From contig NZ_LT906441.1 in the NCBI RefSeq assembly GCF_900186975.1, forward strand, positions 62,001-126,000: 64,000 nt of DNA. The letters are read 5' to 3'. Below the pieces are notes generated by a model. That model searched no databases. It saw only the letters and a program-made list of their open reading frames with translations, and was not told where the DNA came from. Positions 14,419 through 23,182 of the stretch are shown piece after piece; positions within the stretch are counted from its first letter, which is position 1, and the number at the start of each line of letters is the position of its first letter. The stretch comes from Cutibacterium granulosum (lineage in GTDB: Bacteria > Actinomycetota > Actinomycetes > Propionibacteriales > Propionibacteriaceae). Made by a program: the position numbers and the translations under genes.

Positions 14419-16620
14419 GTGGCCGTGGTGGGGATGTGTAGGCGTGTGGTGGGTCCGGTGGTGGCTGCCGCACTGATGATAGGCGTGGTGGGGGCGGTTC
14501 CTGCCCAGGCAGGTGGGGCGTCTGGGCCTGCCGATTATGCCGCCCAGGCCGGCAGGGCGGCCGACTACATCGATGGTCACCAGGCCGATCTGACCAAGGG
14601 CGATCTGGGGCCGCAGTTGGATGGGGCTCTGGCGTTGGTGGCGGCGGGCAGGAAGGATTCGCCTACCGTCGCCAAGGTCAAGGACAACATCAAGACCAAG
14701 GGGCCAAGCTACTGCACCCCGAAGAATGTGGGTGGATGTGCGAAGGTGACGATCACCCTGCTGGCTCTTGGTGAGTCGACCACCTATGGCGGGGTTGACT
14801 ATGCCAGGCCGGTGACCGATGCGTCCCAGTTCACTGAGCGTCCAATGAATCAGGCGTTGGACGTGATTGCCCTGGAGCGGTTGGGCAAACCCATCCCCGA
14901 GGCCCTGCTCGACAAGGTGGCCGATTATGCGGTGACACAGCCGAAGCACATGGCGGGACTGGTCAGTACTGATGGGGTCATGCTCACCGCCTTGTCTCAT
15001 GTGGAGGCCCCGGACAAGCAGAAGGCTGTCACGAGTCTTGTCAAGCGTCTCGACGACGACCGGCAAGGTGACGGGTGGGGCTGGCCTGATCACGGTGCGA
15101 ATGTGCGTGCGACCACGCGGGTGGCACCGGGACTGTACCGGGCCGCAGACGCCGCCCACAGGGCGCAGGCCGTGGCCGGCCAGAAATGGCTTGCCGCCCA
15201 GCAGCGGTCTGACGGATCATTCCCGGCATACTACTCCCCGATGCTGGCGACGATACAGGCGGTTCCGGTGTTGCGTGGTCTGCAGTCCTTCGACACCATC
15301 GGGACCCATCAGCCCCGTAGGCTGGTGACAATGACCGTCCTGGGCGACTCGTACTCGGCAGGCAACGGAACCCTGGTCGATGGGTATCCGGCCGATGGAT
15401 CGTATCGCAGCCCCAAGAACTACGGCTCGGTACTCACCGGCATGCTCAACCAGAAAAGCACGGACACAACCTACCAACTCGACGTGAAAGCCTGGAGTGG
15501 CGCCCAGATCGCCACCGGAGACCACAACATCATCAGCCAAGCCGATACCATGAATCCCCACACCGGCATGGTCCTCATGACCGCCGGAGGCAACGACCTC
15601 AACTTCACTAGCATTGTCGAAAATTGCTTTCTCGACTCCACATGGGCATTCTATAAATGTGGCGAATCAGTTGACGAGGCAAAAGAAAAAATTGATTCTG
15701 CGCTTAAAAACACGACTACACTATTGACACATATCCAAAATCGATTAGCAGATCCAAAACATACTGTTGTTATTTTAGTCGGATATCCCTATCTTATCCA
15801 GTCAGGACGTGACAGAAATGGAAGGGATGTGCCATCCACACGAGTACGAGTCGCCGAGAACGAATTTCTTAATAAACAAAGAATGATCGTCAACAGGTGG
15901 AACCATACTCACAACCTCCATGTGGTCTACGCTCCTACTACTAGCCTCTTCACAACCCATGAGCCAGAACCAGTTGGATATCCACAAAATCTATATCGTT
16001 GGATTAATGCTTTCGGAGAAACAGCAGGAGAGCTCGGAGAGGACGGAACAACCCATGCAACAAAGTTCACAAGCCAGTGGATACATCCTTTACGGTATTT
16101 AGCAAATTCCTATCATCCGAATGTGATTGGTCATGAGCAGATCGCCAAGATGGTGCGCCCCTTGGTCAAGTCTCCGAGGATGTATGGTCTGTCTGCCAGT
16201 GCTGCGCAGGTGGCGTCGGTACCGGGGGTACGGATGCGCGCCGACGTCATCGGACAGAACCTGGTGCGTGCAGGCGAGCCGCTCGGCTTGGATGCATCGT
16301 CGTCATTTACCTCAACCGGACACATCAGACGCTGGCAGTGGGACCTTGACGGGGATGGACACTACGAAATCGACAGTGCCACCCCCGAGATCAGCCGGAC
16401 CCTGACCCGACTGGGGAAATACCAGGCACACCTACGCATCACCGACACCACCGGAACCAATGACACCCTGACCTTCCCCATCCACGTCACCCGAGACGGC
16501 GACGGCGTGCCCGATGACCAAGACAACTGCCCCACCATCGCCAACCAAGACCAGACCGACACCAACCACAACGGTGTAGGAGACGCCTGCGACCCCAACA
16601 CCACGAAGGCACCACGATGA
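14419..16620 (+). CDS. secreted toroid / SGNH hydrolase / PKD / thrombospondin-3 protein under a B12 riboswitch
   Basis: 733-residue secreted protein. A signal peptide (about 1-34, cleaved near VPAQA) is followed by a helical alpha/alpha toroid (about 38-300). The toroid's end, with TDGVMLTALSHVE and YYSPMLATIQAVPVLRGLQS, resembles the cobalamin-binding intrinsic factor/transcobalamin pattern (TGAMATLAL and NPMSIAQILPSLKG). An SGNH hydrolase domain follows (about 303-580) with GDSYSAGNG (block I Ser), TAGGNDL (block III) and SYHPNVIGHEQI (block V His). A PKD domain lies at about 600-690 (WQWDLDGDG), then two Ca-binding thrombospondin type-3 motifs (DGDGVPDDQDNCPT, DTNHNGVGDACD). There is no sorting signal or anchor. 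GTG 14419, 14425 or ATG 14434 are possible starts after GAGGGGAG. Bases about 15600-16130 are markedly AT-richer. The stop overlaps the next gene. Confidence 0.85.
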   Translation: MAVVGMCRRVVGPVVAAALMIGVVGAVPAQAGGASGPADYAAQAGRAADYIDGHQADLTKGDLGPQLDGALALVAAGRKDSPTVAKVKDNIKTKGPSYCTPKNVGGCAKVTITLLALGESTTYGGVDYARPVTDASQFTERPMNQALDVIALERLGKPIPEALLDKVADYAVTQPKHMAGLVSTDGVMLTALSHVEAPDKQKAVTSLVKRLDDDRQGDGWGWPDHGANVRATTRVAPGLYRAADAAHRAQAVAGQKWLAAQQRSDGSFPAYYSPMLATIQAVPVLRGLQSFDTIGTHQPRRLVTMTVLGDSYSAGNGTLVDGYPADGSYRSPKNYGSVLTGMLNQKSTDTTYQLDVKAWSGAQIATGDHNIISQADTMNPHTGMVLMTAGGNDLNFTSIVENCFLDSTWAFYKCGESVDEAKEKIDSALKNTTTLLTHIQNRLADPKHTVVILVGYPYLIQSGRDRNGRDVPSTRVRVAENEFLNKQRMIVNRWNHTHNLHVVYAPTTSLFTTHEPEPVGYPQNLYRWINAFGETAGELGEDGTTHATKFTSQWIHPLRYLANSYHPNVIGHEQIAKMVRPLVKSPRMYGLSASAAQVASVPGVRMRADVIGQNLVRAGEPLGLDASSSFTSTGHIRRWQWDLDGDGHYEIDSATPEISRTLTRLGKYQAHLRITDTTGTNDTLTFPIHVTRDGDGVPDDQDNCPTIANQDQTDTNHNGVGDACDPNTTKAPR

Positions 16621-16710
16621 CCACCCACGACAACACAACCGAACAGCAATACCATCGCGCCCCTGTTGAAGGCCTTGCCATAGGTGCCATCACCGGAGCC
16701 GTCTGGGGAC
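16531..16710 (+). repeat. 180-bp direct repeat, copy 1
   Basis: Spans the last thrombospondin-3 codons of the exoprotein and the first 94 bases of membrane protein A. It recurs with about 90 percent identity by eye at 17301-17480, offset by exactly 770 bases. Confidence 0.9.
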
Positions 16711-17174
16711 TCGTATTCCTAGTACACTACATGACGTCGGAAGGGCCAAAGGATACCCGAGCGTATACCTCCATATTTGTCATGTCATTCATTTTCCCTT
16801 TGGTTGGATGGTTCACTGGATTACAAGGAAGGAAAATTTCAAAACATGACAATATAAAGAGAAAGCGATATAAGAACAAAATTCTTGGCGCCATGATGTC
16901 TACCCTCACTGGAATCCTAATGCTTTTTGTCGCATCGCTTTTTGCGAGTGACAGGATTTTCAGTATCAAGGAGGCGATATTCCATTTGTTCTTATTAGCT
17001 ATTTTCCCCTTGGCTGGCTTAGTTCTTAGTACTTTCTGCATCGAAATCAGGGATAGCAGATTCCCATTCATTCCGAGCATGAGCACTGTCACAATTATTG
17101 TGTTATTTATATCAGTGGCAATCTGGTGGTTCTTCTATATGATAATCGGTACAATTTTTTTCTTTGGATCTTGA
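16617..17174 (+). CDS. small five-helix membrane protein A (unknown function)
   Basis: 185 residues with about five membrane segments: VEGLAIGAITGAVWGLVFLV, IFVMSFIFPLVGWFTG, a third after the basic loop KRKRYKNK, IFHLFLLAIFPLAGLVLS and a C-terminal one. The N-terminal 14 residues are hydrophilic (QQYHRAP). The ATG overlaps the exoprotein stop (ATGA), implying coupled translation under riboswitch control. Only the first 90 bases are GC-rich; the rest is AT-rich with different codon use. The C-terminal half matches protein C at 18421 (FPLAGLVLS, SMSTVTIIVLFI) better than its neighbour B. No known family is recognised; an immunity or helper role for the secreted protein is speculation. Confidence 0.8.
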   Translation: MTTHDNTTEQQYHRAPVEGLAIGAITGAVWGLVFLVHYMTSEGPKDTRAYTSIFVMSFIFPLVGWFTGLQGRKISKHDNIKRKRYKNKILGAMMSTLTGILMLFVASLFASDRIFSIKEAIFHLFLLAIFPLAGLVLSTFCIEIRDSRFPFIPSMSTVTIIVLFISVAIWWFFYMIIGTIFFFGS

Positions 17175-17295
17175 TAAACTTAGTTTTCTCTCATTCGCAA
17201 GACATGGATAGGCTTATCTAAATTCATGTATGCTCATTGTGTGCGATAATGGACCTCGCGGAGGGACCTGTCATTAACGAATAGTTGTTCAAACA

Positions 17296-17389
17296 ATTTC
17301 CCCACCATCGTCAACCAGGACCAGACTGACACCAACCACAACGGTATGGGAGACGCCTGCGACCCCAACACCACGAAGGCACCACGATG
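17296..17389 (+). pseudogene. orphan C-terminal tail of a second exoprotein copy
   Basis: An open frame ending TGA at 17389 reads PTIVNQDQTDTNHNG followed by GDACDPNTTKAPR, nearly the exact last 30 residues of the riboswitch-controlled exoprotein. Nothing homologous to the rest of that protein precedes it; the 120 bases upstream are AT-rich and unrelated. Its stop overlaps the ATG of protein B exactly as the intact exoprotein overlaps protein A. It looks like the residue of a deleted second exoprotein gene. Confidence 0.8.
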
Positions 17390-17480
17390 ACCACCCGCGA
17401 CAACACAACCGAACAGCAATACCATCGCGCCCCTGTTGAAGGCCTTGCCGTGGGCGCCATCACTGGAACCGTCTGGGTAC
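17301..17480 (+). repeat. 180-bp direct repeat, copy 2
   Basis: Second copy of 16531-16710. It spans an orphan thrombospondin-3 tail and the first 94 bases of membrane protein B. Confidence 0.9.
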
Positions 17481-17965
17481 TTTTTTTCTTGCTGCGTTAC
17501 GTGGCCTTCGAGACACCAAAGGATAATTGGCCATATGATATATTTATCTTCATCATATCATTCGTATTCCCTTTATCTGGATGGTTTACCGGCACGTGGG
17601 TGAAAACCGTGCAAAAATACAAGAACCCAGCAAGAAGAAAACGCAGAATCAGACTGATAGACACCGTCATGGCGACCCTGAGTGGAGTTCTCCTGACAAT
17701 CATCTACTATGTCTTTCTCCAATCTCTAGGTCGTCACGACATACCGGGGCACTTGACTCTCAGTAAGCAAGCATTCGTTGTCTACTTAGTCCCCTTAATT
17801 GTATTTCCCGTTGCCGGGTGGATACTCGGCGCTCTCCGGACATACGTCTACTGCACCGGCAGACATGTTATTCGTGGAATGAGCCTCATGACAGTATCCA
17901 TATTGTTCTTCACAATACTAGGTTGGGAATTTATTCATGGAGTTCTCATCTTAGGATTTCATTGA
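17387..17965 (+). CDS. small five-helix membrane protein B (unknown function)
   Basis: 192 residues, paralogous to protein A over the first 31 residues almost identically (TTEQQYHRAPVEGLA) and then diverged. Five hydrophobic segments are visible, with the same basic loop after the second (ARRKRRIR). Its second half, with KQAFVVYLVPLIVFPVAGW, matches protein D at 19166 and not A or C. No ribosome site beyond the overlap context is obvious. AT-rich body with a GC-rich 5' end, as in its neighbours. Family unknown. Confidence 0.78.
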   Translation: MTTRDNTTEQQYHRAPVEGLAVGAITGTVWVLFFLLRYVAFETPKDNWPYDIFIFIISFVFPLSGWFTGTWVKTVQKYKNPARRKRRIRLIDTVMATLSGVLLTIIYYVFLQSLGRHDIPGHLTLSKQAFVVYLVPLIVFPVAGWILGALRTYVYCTGRHVIRGMSLMTVSILFFTILGWEFIHGVLILGFH

Positions 17966-18289
17966 TAAACTCTTGAATTAGTTTTCTTCTGTATATTCCT
18001 TTGTTTGCTCTGTGATTTTCTTTGGCGTTCTCGTGAAAACTGCTGATGCGTCCATCAACCATGTAGACGTGGAGGCTCCCGAGGCCCCCATGGACGACTC
18101 TGGGCCTCCACCCGGGGAGTAGCCAAACCCGTCATCACTCACGATCTCCTCGCCATGAAGCGTTGCGACCAGGCGGGGAAACTGAGCTGAACCAGCCCAA
18201 CCGCATTCGCATCTGGAAAGCGGCCCCTCACAGACCAATCTCAGCCAAGGCACACCGCCCCCATTCGAACCCGGCACCCAGCGCACCAG
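17966..18289. other. intergenic region between membrane proteins B and C
   Basis: No supportable gene. The first 60 bases are AT-rich, then the composition returns to GC-rich. A short plus-strand frame from about 18028 reads VEAPEAPMDDSGPPPGE before a stop near 18121 and could be the end of a degraded gene. A 102-codon minus-strand frame exists but has no recognisable content. Confidence 0.4.
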
Positions 18290-18395
18290 GGCAGGGGTAT
18301 CATGCTCGATATCGGCATGCTAGAGGAGATTGATGCCCGAGTGGCGCGGGAAAGTTGGTGGAAATCAGTCGCTACACCATCCGGAGATCTCACAT
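18290..18395 (+). other. decayed second copy of the promoter and cobalamin riboswitch leader
   Basis: From GGGGTAT at 18294 the sequence aligns base by base with 14181 onward: TTGATGCCCG, GTGG, GGGAAAGTTGGTGGAAATC. The conserved CCCGCAACCGT box and the closing AGTCGGAGTACC block are lost or scrambled, so ligand binding is unlikely. It ends just ahead of the ribosome site of protein C. Confidence 0.7.
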
Positions 18396-18420
18396 TGAAA
18401 CGCTTTCAAGGAGAATCAGC

Positions 18421-18987
18421 ATGATGATGACAACCAAAAGTGGTGACACGTTTGACAAAGATTACCGTAGCACACCCTTCACCGGCCTCATCATCGGCAC
18501 CATCGTCGGGGCTGCTTGGCCTACGGTATTCGGGATACTTCATGTGCGAAAAACGCTAGTTCTCGCCCCCAAGGAGTATCCCCCCGTATTTATCATGTCG
18601 CTCATGTTCCCTCTGATTGGGTGGCTCACTGGCTTGTGGGAACGAAAAATGTACGCATGCGATGACTCGAAGAAGCGGAGACTCAAAACCAAAATCATAG
18701 GTGCTGCCATGGCGACTTTCGCTGGCATGCTCATGTTCTCGACTCGCCTTGCTCTCGTAGATGACGACCTCCTCCTCAACATCAAGGCCGCAATACACCC
18801 GCTTCCGTTGGCAGTGTTTCCTTGCGCTGGACTGGTCCTCAGTGATATCGGTATCAGACCCAAAAACAGTAAAACACCTTTTATCCTTAGCATGAGTATT
18901 GCTTCAGTGATCATACTGTTCATAACCGTGGCGGTATGGTTTTATGTTTTCGGCATTACAGAACTATCCCTATCCTCTCATTCTTGA
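18421..18987 (+). CDS. small five-helix membrane protein C (unknown function)
   Basis: 188 residues. ATG 18421 follows AAGGAG by six bases; two further ATGs follow immediately. It shares the array's architecture: hydrophilic N-terminus, first helix FTGLIIGTIVGAAW, second IMSLMFPLIGWLTGLW, a basic loop (KKRRLKTK) and three more helices. The C-terminal half (PLAVFPCAGLVLS, SMSIASVIILFITVAVW) pairs it with protein A. It is preceded by the decayed riboswitch instead of an exoprotein. Function unknown. Confidence 0.78.
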   Translation: MMMTTKSGDTFDKDYRSTPFTGLIIGTIVGAAWPTVFGILHVRKTLVLAPKEYPPVFIMSLMFPLIGWLTGLWERKMYACDDSKKRRLKTKIIGAAMATFAGMLMFSTRLALVDDDLLLNIKAAIHPLPLAVFPCAGLVLSDIGIRPKNSKTPFILSMSIASVIILFITVAVWFYVFGITELSLSSHS

Positions 18988-19165
18988 CGCCCCACACTGT
19001 CCCCGTGAGACGTGTCGATGGATGCGACCACGCGTGCACAATTCTTACCGGTGACACGAGCTTTAGGAAGCTCCCCTTACCACAGAGACCACGATGTTCC
19101 CATTACCAGACAGCCACTCGGCTGCCAGCGAGAGACAGACCAAGAGTCAAGGGGAAGGCACCACG

Positions 19166-19744
19166 ATGACCACCCACAACAACACACCCAAGGACCAGTA
19201 CCACCGCGCACCCCTCAACGGCCTCCTCATCGGCGCCATCATCGGAGCCGTCTGGGCAGTCGTCCTCTTGATCATTCATGTGACAACGGGGCGTCATCAT
19301 GCTTATGCAAGAATTTCCCTCATGTGTTTCATCTTCCCCTTGGTTGGCTGGATCACCGGGCTGTGGGGAAGGACCATAAAAACATGTGAAACTCCAAAGA
19401 AGAGGAAGCACAAAATCACAACAATCGGCGTCACCATGGCTACCCTCACCGGGTTGGCCATGACAATCATTTACCATACCTTTATTTGTACAGCGGATCC
19501 ACATAAATTCATACCAGATGGCGCCACTTTCAGCAGTAGAGCGTTTGTCGTCTATCTCGTTCCCCTGATCATGTTTCCCCCTGCCGGATGGTCTCTCGGT
19601 GTCGCCAGAGGAAACATCCCCCAAGATGATCGTTCACTCGTCTCGAAAATGAGTTTTGAAGCAGTGGTTGCGCTAGCAGGTTCTGTGGCCATATGGTATT
19701 TGCTCACCGCATTTCTCAGTATCCTTTTGTTCTTCGGAGCATGA
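19166..19744 (+). CDS. small five-helix membrane protein D (unknown function)
   Basis: 192 residues starting MTTHNN at 19166; the 11 bases before it (GGCACCACG) repeat those before A and B. Five helices and a basic loop (KKRKHKI) follow the array pattern. The second half (SSRAFVVYLVPLIMFPPAGW) pairs it with protein B. With A-C similar and B-D similar, the order A-B-C-D suggests duplication of a two-gene unit. The 178 bases upstream of it hold no recognised element. Function unknown. Confidence 0.78.
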   Translation: MTTHNNTPKDQYHRAPLNGLLIGAIIGAVWAVVLLIIHVTTGRHHAYARISLMCFIFPLVGWITGLWGRTIKTCETPKKRKHKITTIGVTMATLTGLAMTIIYHTFICTADPHKFIPDGATFSSRAFVVYLVPLIMFPPAGWSLGVARGNIPQDDRSLVSKMSFEAVVALAGSVAIWYLLTAFLSILLFFGA

Positions 19745-19809
19745 CATGGGATGAACAGGTCCATGCCACTTGAAGCTTCCCTCGTTGTCAGGCCCACTAG
19801 GGTGGGCCC

Positions 19810-21798
19810 ATGGCAGAACTCTTCCCCGACCGCGACGAGAGCATTCGTCCCGGCGATGACCTGTACCAGCACGTCAACGGCGCTTGGGAGCGTGTGACCG
19901 AGATCCCCTCGGATCAGGCGAGCACCGGATCGTTCCGGGTGTTGCGTGACAATTCCGAGGCTGCCGTCCACCAGATCCTGGCGGATCTGAGCTCGGGTGG
20001 GGCCACGCAGCTGCGTGCCCTGGCACCAGAGGCCACCGATCACGAGATCGAGGTCATGGCCGAACTGTACCGGCGGTTCATGGACGTCGACGCCGTGGAC
20101 GCCGCCGGCACCACACCGCTGCGCCCGTATCTGGCCCAGATCGACGCGATCACCGACGCCGCCGATCTCATGGCAGTCCTGGGCGCCCAGCATCGTCAGG
20201 GTGTGGGTGGGCTGTTCTACCTGGAGAACGAGTCCGATCCCGCCGATTCGACCCACTACGTCGCCTGGATGGGTCAGAGTGGTCTGGGTCTGCCCGACGA
20301 GGCCTACTACCGCGACGACGACAAGGCCGAGATTCGCACGAAGTACCAGGCCCACGTGACCCGCATGCTCACCCTGGCCGGGTTGGACGAGCCCGAGACC
20401 CGGGCACACGGCGTCGTCGATCTGGAGACCCGGATCGCCAGCCACCACTGGGATCAGGTGCGCACTCGCGACTCGCGGGCGTCGTTCAATCCCACGACGT
20501 TCGACGATCTGGCCGACGCCCACCCCGGCCTGCACCTGCGCACCTGGCTGACGGCGGCCCGGATTCCCGCCGAGGCCGTCTGCCACGTCATCGACAATCA
20601 GCCCTCCTTCTTCGAGGGGATCGAGCGCCTGCTGGCCAGCTCCCCCATCGAGCAGTGGCGCGACTGGGCCACCTGGCACGTCATCTCGGACCTCGCACCG
20701 TTCCTACCCAGTGAGTTCGTCGAGGCCAATTTCGACTTCCACGGACGCACCCTCTCTGGCGCCCAGCAGCTGCGGGAGCGCTGGAAACGGGCAGTGGGAT
20801 TCGTCGAGTCGGCCATCGGCGAGGCCGTCGGGAAACTGTACGTGGCACGGCACTTCCCGCCAGCCGCCAAGGAGCGGATGGACGACCTCGTCGCCAATCT
20901 GCTGGCGGCCTACCGACAGTCGATCGGCTCCCTGGACTGGATGGGTGAGCAGACCCGCACCGAAGCCCTGGAGAAGCTCACGAACTTCCGCCCCAAGATC
21001 GGGTACCCCGACAGGTGGCGAGACTTCTCCGGCCTGCTGATCCCCGAGGGATCCCTGGTGGACGCGGTGGCTGCCGTGTCGTCCTTCCAGCTGGACCGCA
21101 TGATCGAGAAGCTCTCGGGGCCGATCGATCCCGACGAGTGGCTCATGTTCCCCCAGACGGTCAACGCCTACTACCATCCGCTGCGCAACGAGATCGTCTT
21201 CCCGGCAGCCATCCTGCAGCCACCGTTCTTCGACATGACGGCCGACGACGCCGTCAACTACGGTGGGATCGGTGCGGTGATCGGGCACGAGATCGGTCAC
21301 GGGTTCGACGACCAGGGATCCACCTACGACGGCCACGGTGCGCTGCGCGACTGGTGGAGCGCCGACGACCGAGCCGCCTTCGAGGAGCGCACCAAGGCCC
21401 TCATCAGCCAGTACGACGCCCTGGTGCCCCGGCAGCTGCAGCCGGACGGCCCGCACGTCAACGGGGCCCTGACGATCGGGGAGAACATCGGAGACCTGGG
21501 CGGGCTGAGCATCGCCTACCGGGCCCTGCAGATCTCCTACCAGGATGCCGGTGGTGCCCCCGAGCCGGTCGACGGGCTCAGCTGGCAGCAACGATTCTTC
21601 CTGTCGTACGCCGCCATCTGGCGTGAGAAGGTCCGTGACGAGGCCTGCCGCACCCAGCTCGCCACCGACCCGCACTCGCCCACACAGTTCCGCTGCAACC
21701 AGATCGTGCGCAACGTCGACGCCTTCTACGACGCCTTCGACGTGACGCCCGACGACGCCCTGTGGTTGGACCCCAGTCAGCGGGTGAGCATCTGGTGA
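19810..21798 (+). CDS. M13-family zinc metallopeptidase (PepO/neprilysin-like)
   Basis: 662-residue endopeptidase of the gluzincin M13 family, which cuts oligopeptides. It has the zinc site HEIGH at 493-497 within VIGHEIGHGFDDQG, and the third ligand Glu558 in GENIGDLGG. The N-terminal M13 domain contains YQHVNGAWE and the substrate-binding NAYYHPLRNEI precedes the zinc site. No signal peptide is present, so a cytosolic peptidase is expected. It stands alone, with a long inverted repeat separating it from convergent dcu. Confidence 0.93.
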   Translation: MAELFPDRDESIRPGDDLYQHVNGAWERVTEIPSDQASTGSFRVLRDNSEAAVHQILADLSSGGATQLRALAPEATDHEIEVMAELYRRFMDVDAVDAAGTTPLRPYLAQIDAITDAADLMAVLGAQHRQGVGGLFYLENESDPADSTHYVAWMGQSGLGLPDEAYYRDDDKAEIRTKYQAHVTRMLTLAGLDEPETRAHGVVDLETRIASHHWDQVRTRDSRASFNPTTFDDLADAHPGLHLRTWLTAARIPAEAVCHVIDNQPSFFEGIERLLASSPIEQWRDWATWHVISDLAPFLPSEFVEANFDFHGRTLSGAQQLRERWKRAVGFVESAIGEAVGKLYVARHFPPAAKERMDDLVANLLAAYRQSIGSLDWMGEQTRTEALEKLTNFRPKIGYPDRWRDFSGLLIPEGSLVDAVAAVSSFQLDRMIEKLSGPIDPDEWLMFPQTVNAYYHPLRNEIVFPAAILQPPFFDMTADDAVNYGGIGAVIGHEIGHGFDDQGSTYDGHGALRDWWSADDRAAFEERTKALISQYDALVPRQLQPDGPHVNGALTIGENIGDLGGLSIAYRALQISYQDAGGAPEPVDGLSWQQRFFLSYAAIWREKVRDEACRTQLATDPHSPTQFRCNQIVRNVDAFYDAFDVTPDDALWLDPSQRVSIW

Positions 21799-21807
21799 AC
21801 CAGCACA

Positions 21808-21855
21808 CCAGTGAGGTGCCGTGTCCGGAAAATCCGTGACGCGGCACCTCACTGG
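21808..21855. terminator. long inverted repeat between pepO and dcu
   Basis: Perfect 14-bp arms CCAGTGAGGTGCCG and CGGCACCTCACTGG around a 20-base loop, between convergent genes. It probably terminates both transcripts, although neither side has a long T-tract. Confidence 0.6.
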
Positions 21856-21877
21856 CCATCTGCCGTGGAACATCAGG

Positions 21878-23182
21878 TCACAGCAGTGTGAGCACTCCGT
21901 AACCCAGCAACACCGAGACCACGATGGCAGTCAATCCGGGCAACAGGAACGGATGATTGAAGATGAACGAACCGATCCGGGTGGAGCCGGTGTCGTCAAG
22001 TTCGATCGAGGCGACCGTCGTCGGATAGGTGGGCAGGACGAACAATGCTGCCGCGGCCGAGTAGGAGGCCACCAGCACCGTCGTCCCCACACCCAGTGCA
22101 GTGGCTGCTGGCAGGAAGGTGGCCAGGGTCGCTGCCTGCGAGTAGAGCAGGGTCGAGCCGAGGAAGAACACCACTGCGAGCAGCCACGGAGCCCCGCTGA
22201 GCGCGTCGGCACCGTAGGACTTGATGAGCCCCATGTTGGAGGCCACGAAGCAGTTGCCCAGCCAGGCCACACCGATGATGCAGGTCGCCGCACTCATACC
22301 GGCCTTGAAGGTCGGCTGATCGTTGACCTCCGACATCGGCACCTTGCACGTCAGGCAGATGAGCAGAGCTGCACCGAGCATTGCACACATGATGGCTGCT
22401 CCCCGCGGCAGGGGCGGATTGTCGATCTTGCTGATCGCGACGGCGTAGACCATGAGCACGCCCAATGCCGAGAGGAAGATCCCCAGGGACAGTTTGGCCC
22501 GTCGGTCGATGTGGTAGGTGCCGGCCTCACGCAGATGCACCTTCCCAGCGGCCTTTCGCTGCTGGTAGACGGGGTCGTCCTGAAGATCACATCCCTGCTT
22601 GCTCGAGACGAACGCCGCCGCCATGCAACCGACGAAGGTCGTGCACAGGGTCACGGCGACAAGCTTCGGATAGCTGATCCCCATCGGTTCGACGGCTCCG
22701 GCCATGATGACGGTGGCAGCCGAGATCGGTGAGGCGACAAGCGCCATCTGTGATGCGACCGACGACGCCGCAAGCGGTTTCGAGGGCCGGATGCCCTGTT
22801 CCTTGGCCACCTCGGCAATGACCGGGAGCACTGCGAATGCCACGTTCCCCGTGCCGCACAGCACGGTCATGATGAAGGTGACGATGGGTCCCACGTACGT
22901 GATCCGCTGCGGATTGGCGCGAAGGATCTTCTCACTGGCAGCGACGAGGACGTCAAGGCCACCGGCTTTCTCCATGACAGCCACCGCACAGATGACCGAC
23001 ATGATGATCCCCACGACTTCCCACGGAATGCCGGTGGCAGGATCAACCTTGCATCCCAGCAGACCGAGGATGATGACGCCTGCGCCACCTGCCAGCCCAA
23101 TTCCCAACCCACCAACCTTGGCACCAAGGAAGATGAATGCCAGGACGACGGCAAGTTGGGCCAGAAATGTCAGCAGAGTCAC
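21878..23182 (-). CDS. dcuA: anaerobic C4-dicarboxylate transporter, Dcu family
   Basis: 434-residue membrane protein with about ten or more hydrophobic helices. Dcu carriers exchange aspartate or fumarate for succinate in anaerobic metabolism. Family features are the N-terminal [39 protein letters not shown] and [16 protein letters not shown]. Its ATG overlaps the aspA stop (ATGA), a coupling that strongly supports aspartate uptake followed by deamination. DcuA and DcuB cannot be told apart by eye. Confidence 0.92.
   Translation of the reverse strand: MTLLTFLAQLAVVLAFIFLGAKVGGLGIGLAGGAGVIILGLLGCKVDPATGIPWEVVGIIMSVICAVAVMEKAGGLDVLVAASEKILRANPQRITYVGPIVTFIMTVLCGTGNVAFAVLPVIAEVAKEQGIRPSKPLAASSVASQMALVASPISAATVIMAGAVEPMGISYPKLVAVTLCTTFVGCMAAAFVSSKQGCDLQDDPVYQQRKAAGKVHLREAGTYHIDRRAKLSLGIFLSALGVLMVYAVAISKIDNPPLPRGAAIMCAMLGAALLICLTCKVPMSEVNDQPTFKAGMSAATCIIGVAWLGNCFVASNMGLIKSYGADALSGAPWLLAVVFFLGSTLLYSQAATLATFLPAATALGVGTTVLVASYSAAAALFVLPTYPTTVASIELDDTGSTRIGSFIFNHPFLLPGLTAIVVSVLLGYGVLTLL

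Noticed and set aside
17978-18286. 102-codon minus-strand frame between membrane proteins B and C
   Set aside because: No ribosome site, no family motif, and it spans an abrupt composition change; treated as intergenic.
18290-18395. Second functional cobalamin riboswitch
   Set aside because: The B12-box core and closing block are missing; called a decayed copy instead.
18988-19165. Third copy of the riboswitch leader before membrane protein D
   Set aside because: Only short matches (CACTGTCCCCGTGA-like) to the sequence downstream of the real riboswitch; not enough to claim homology.
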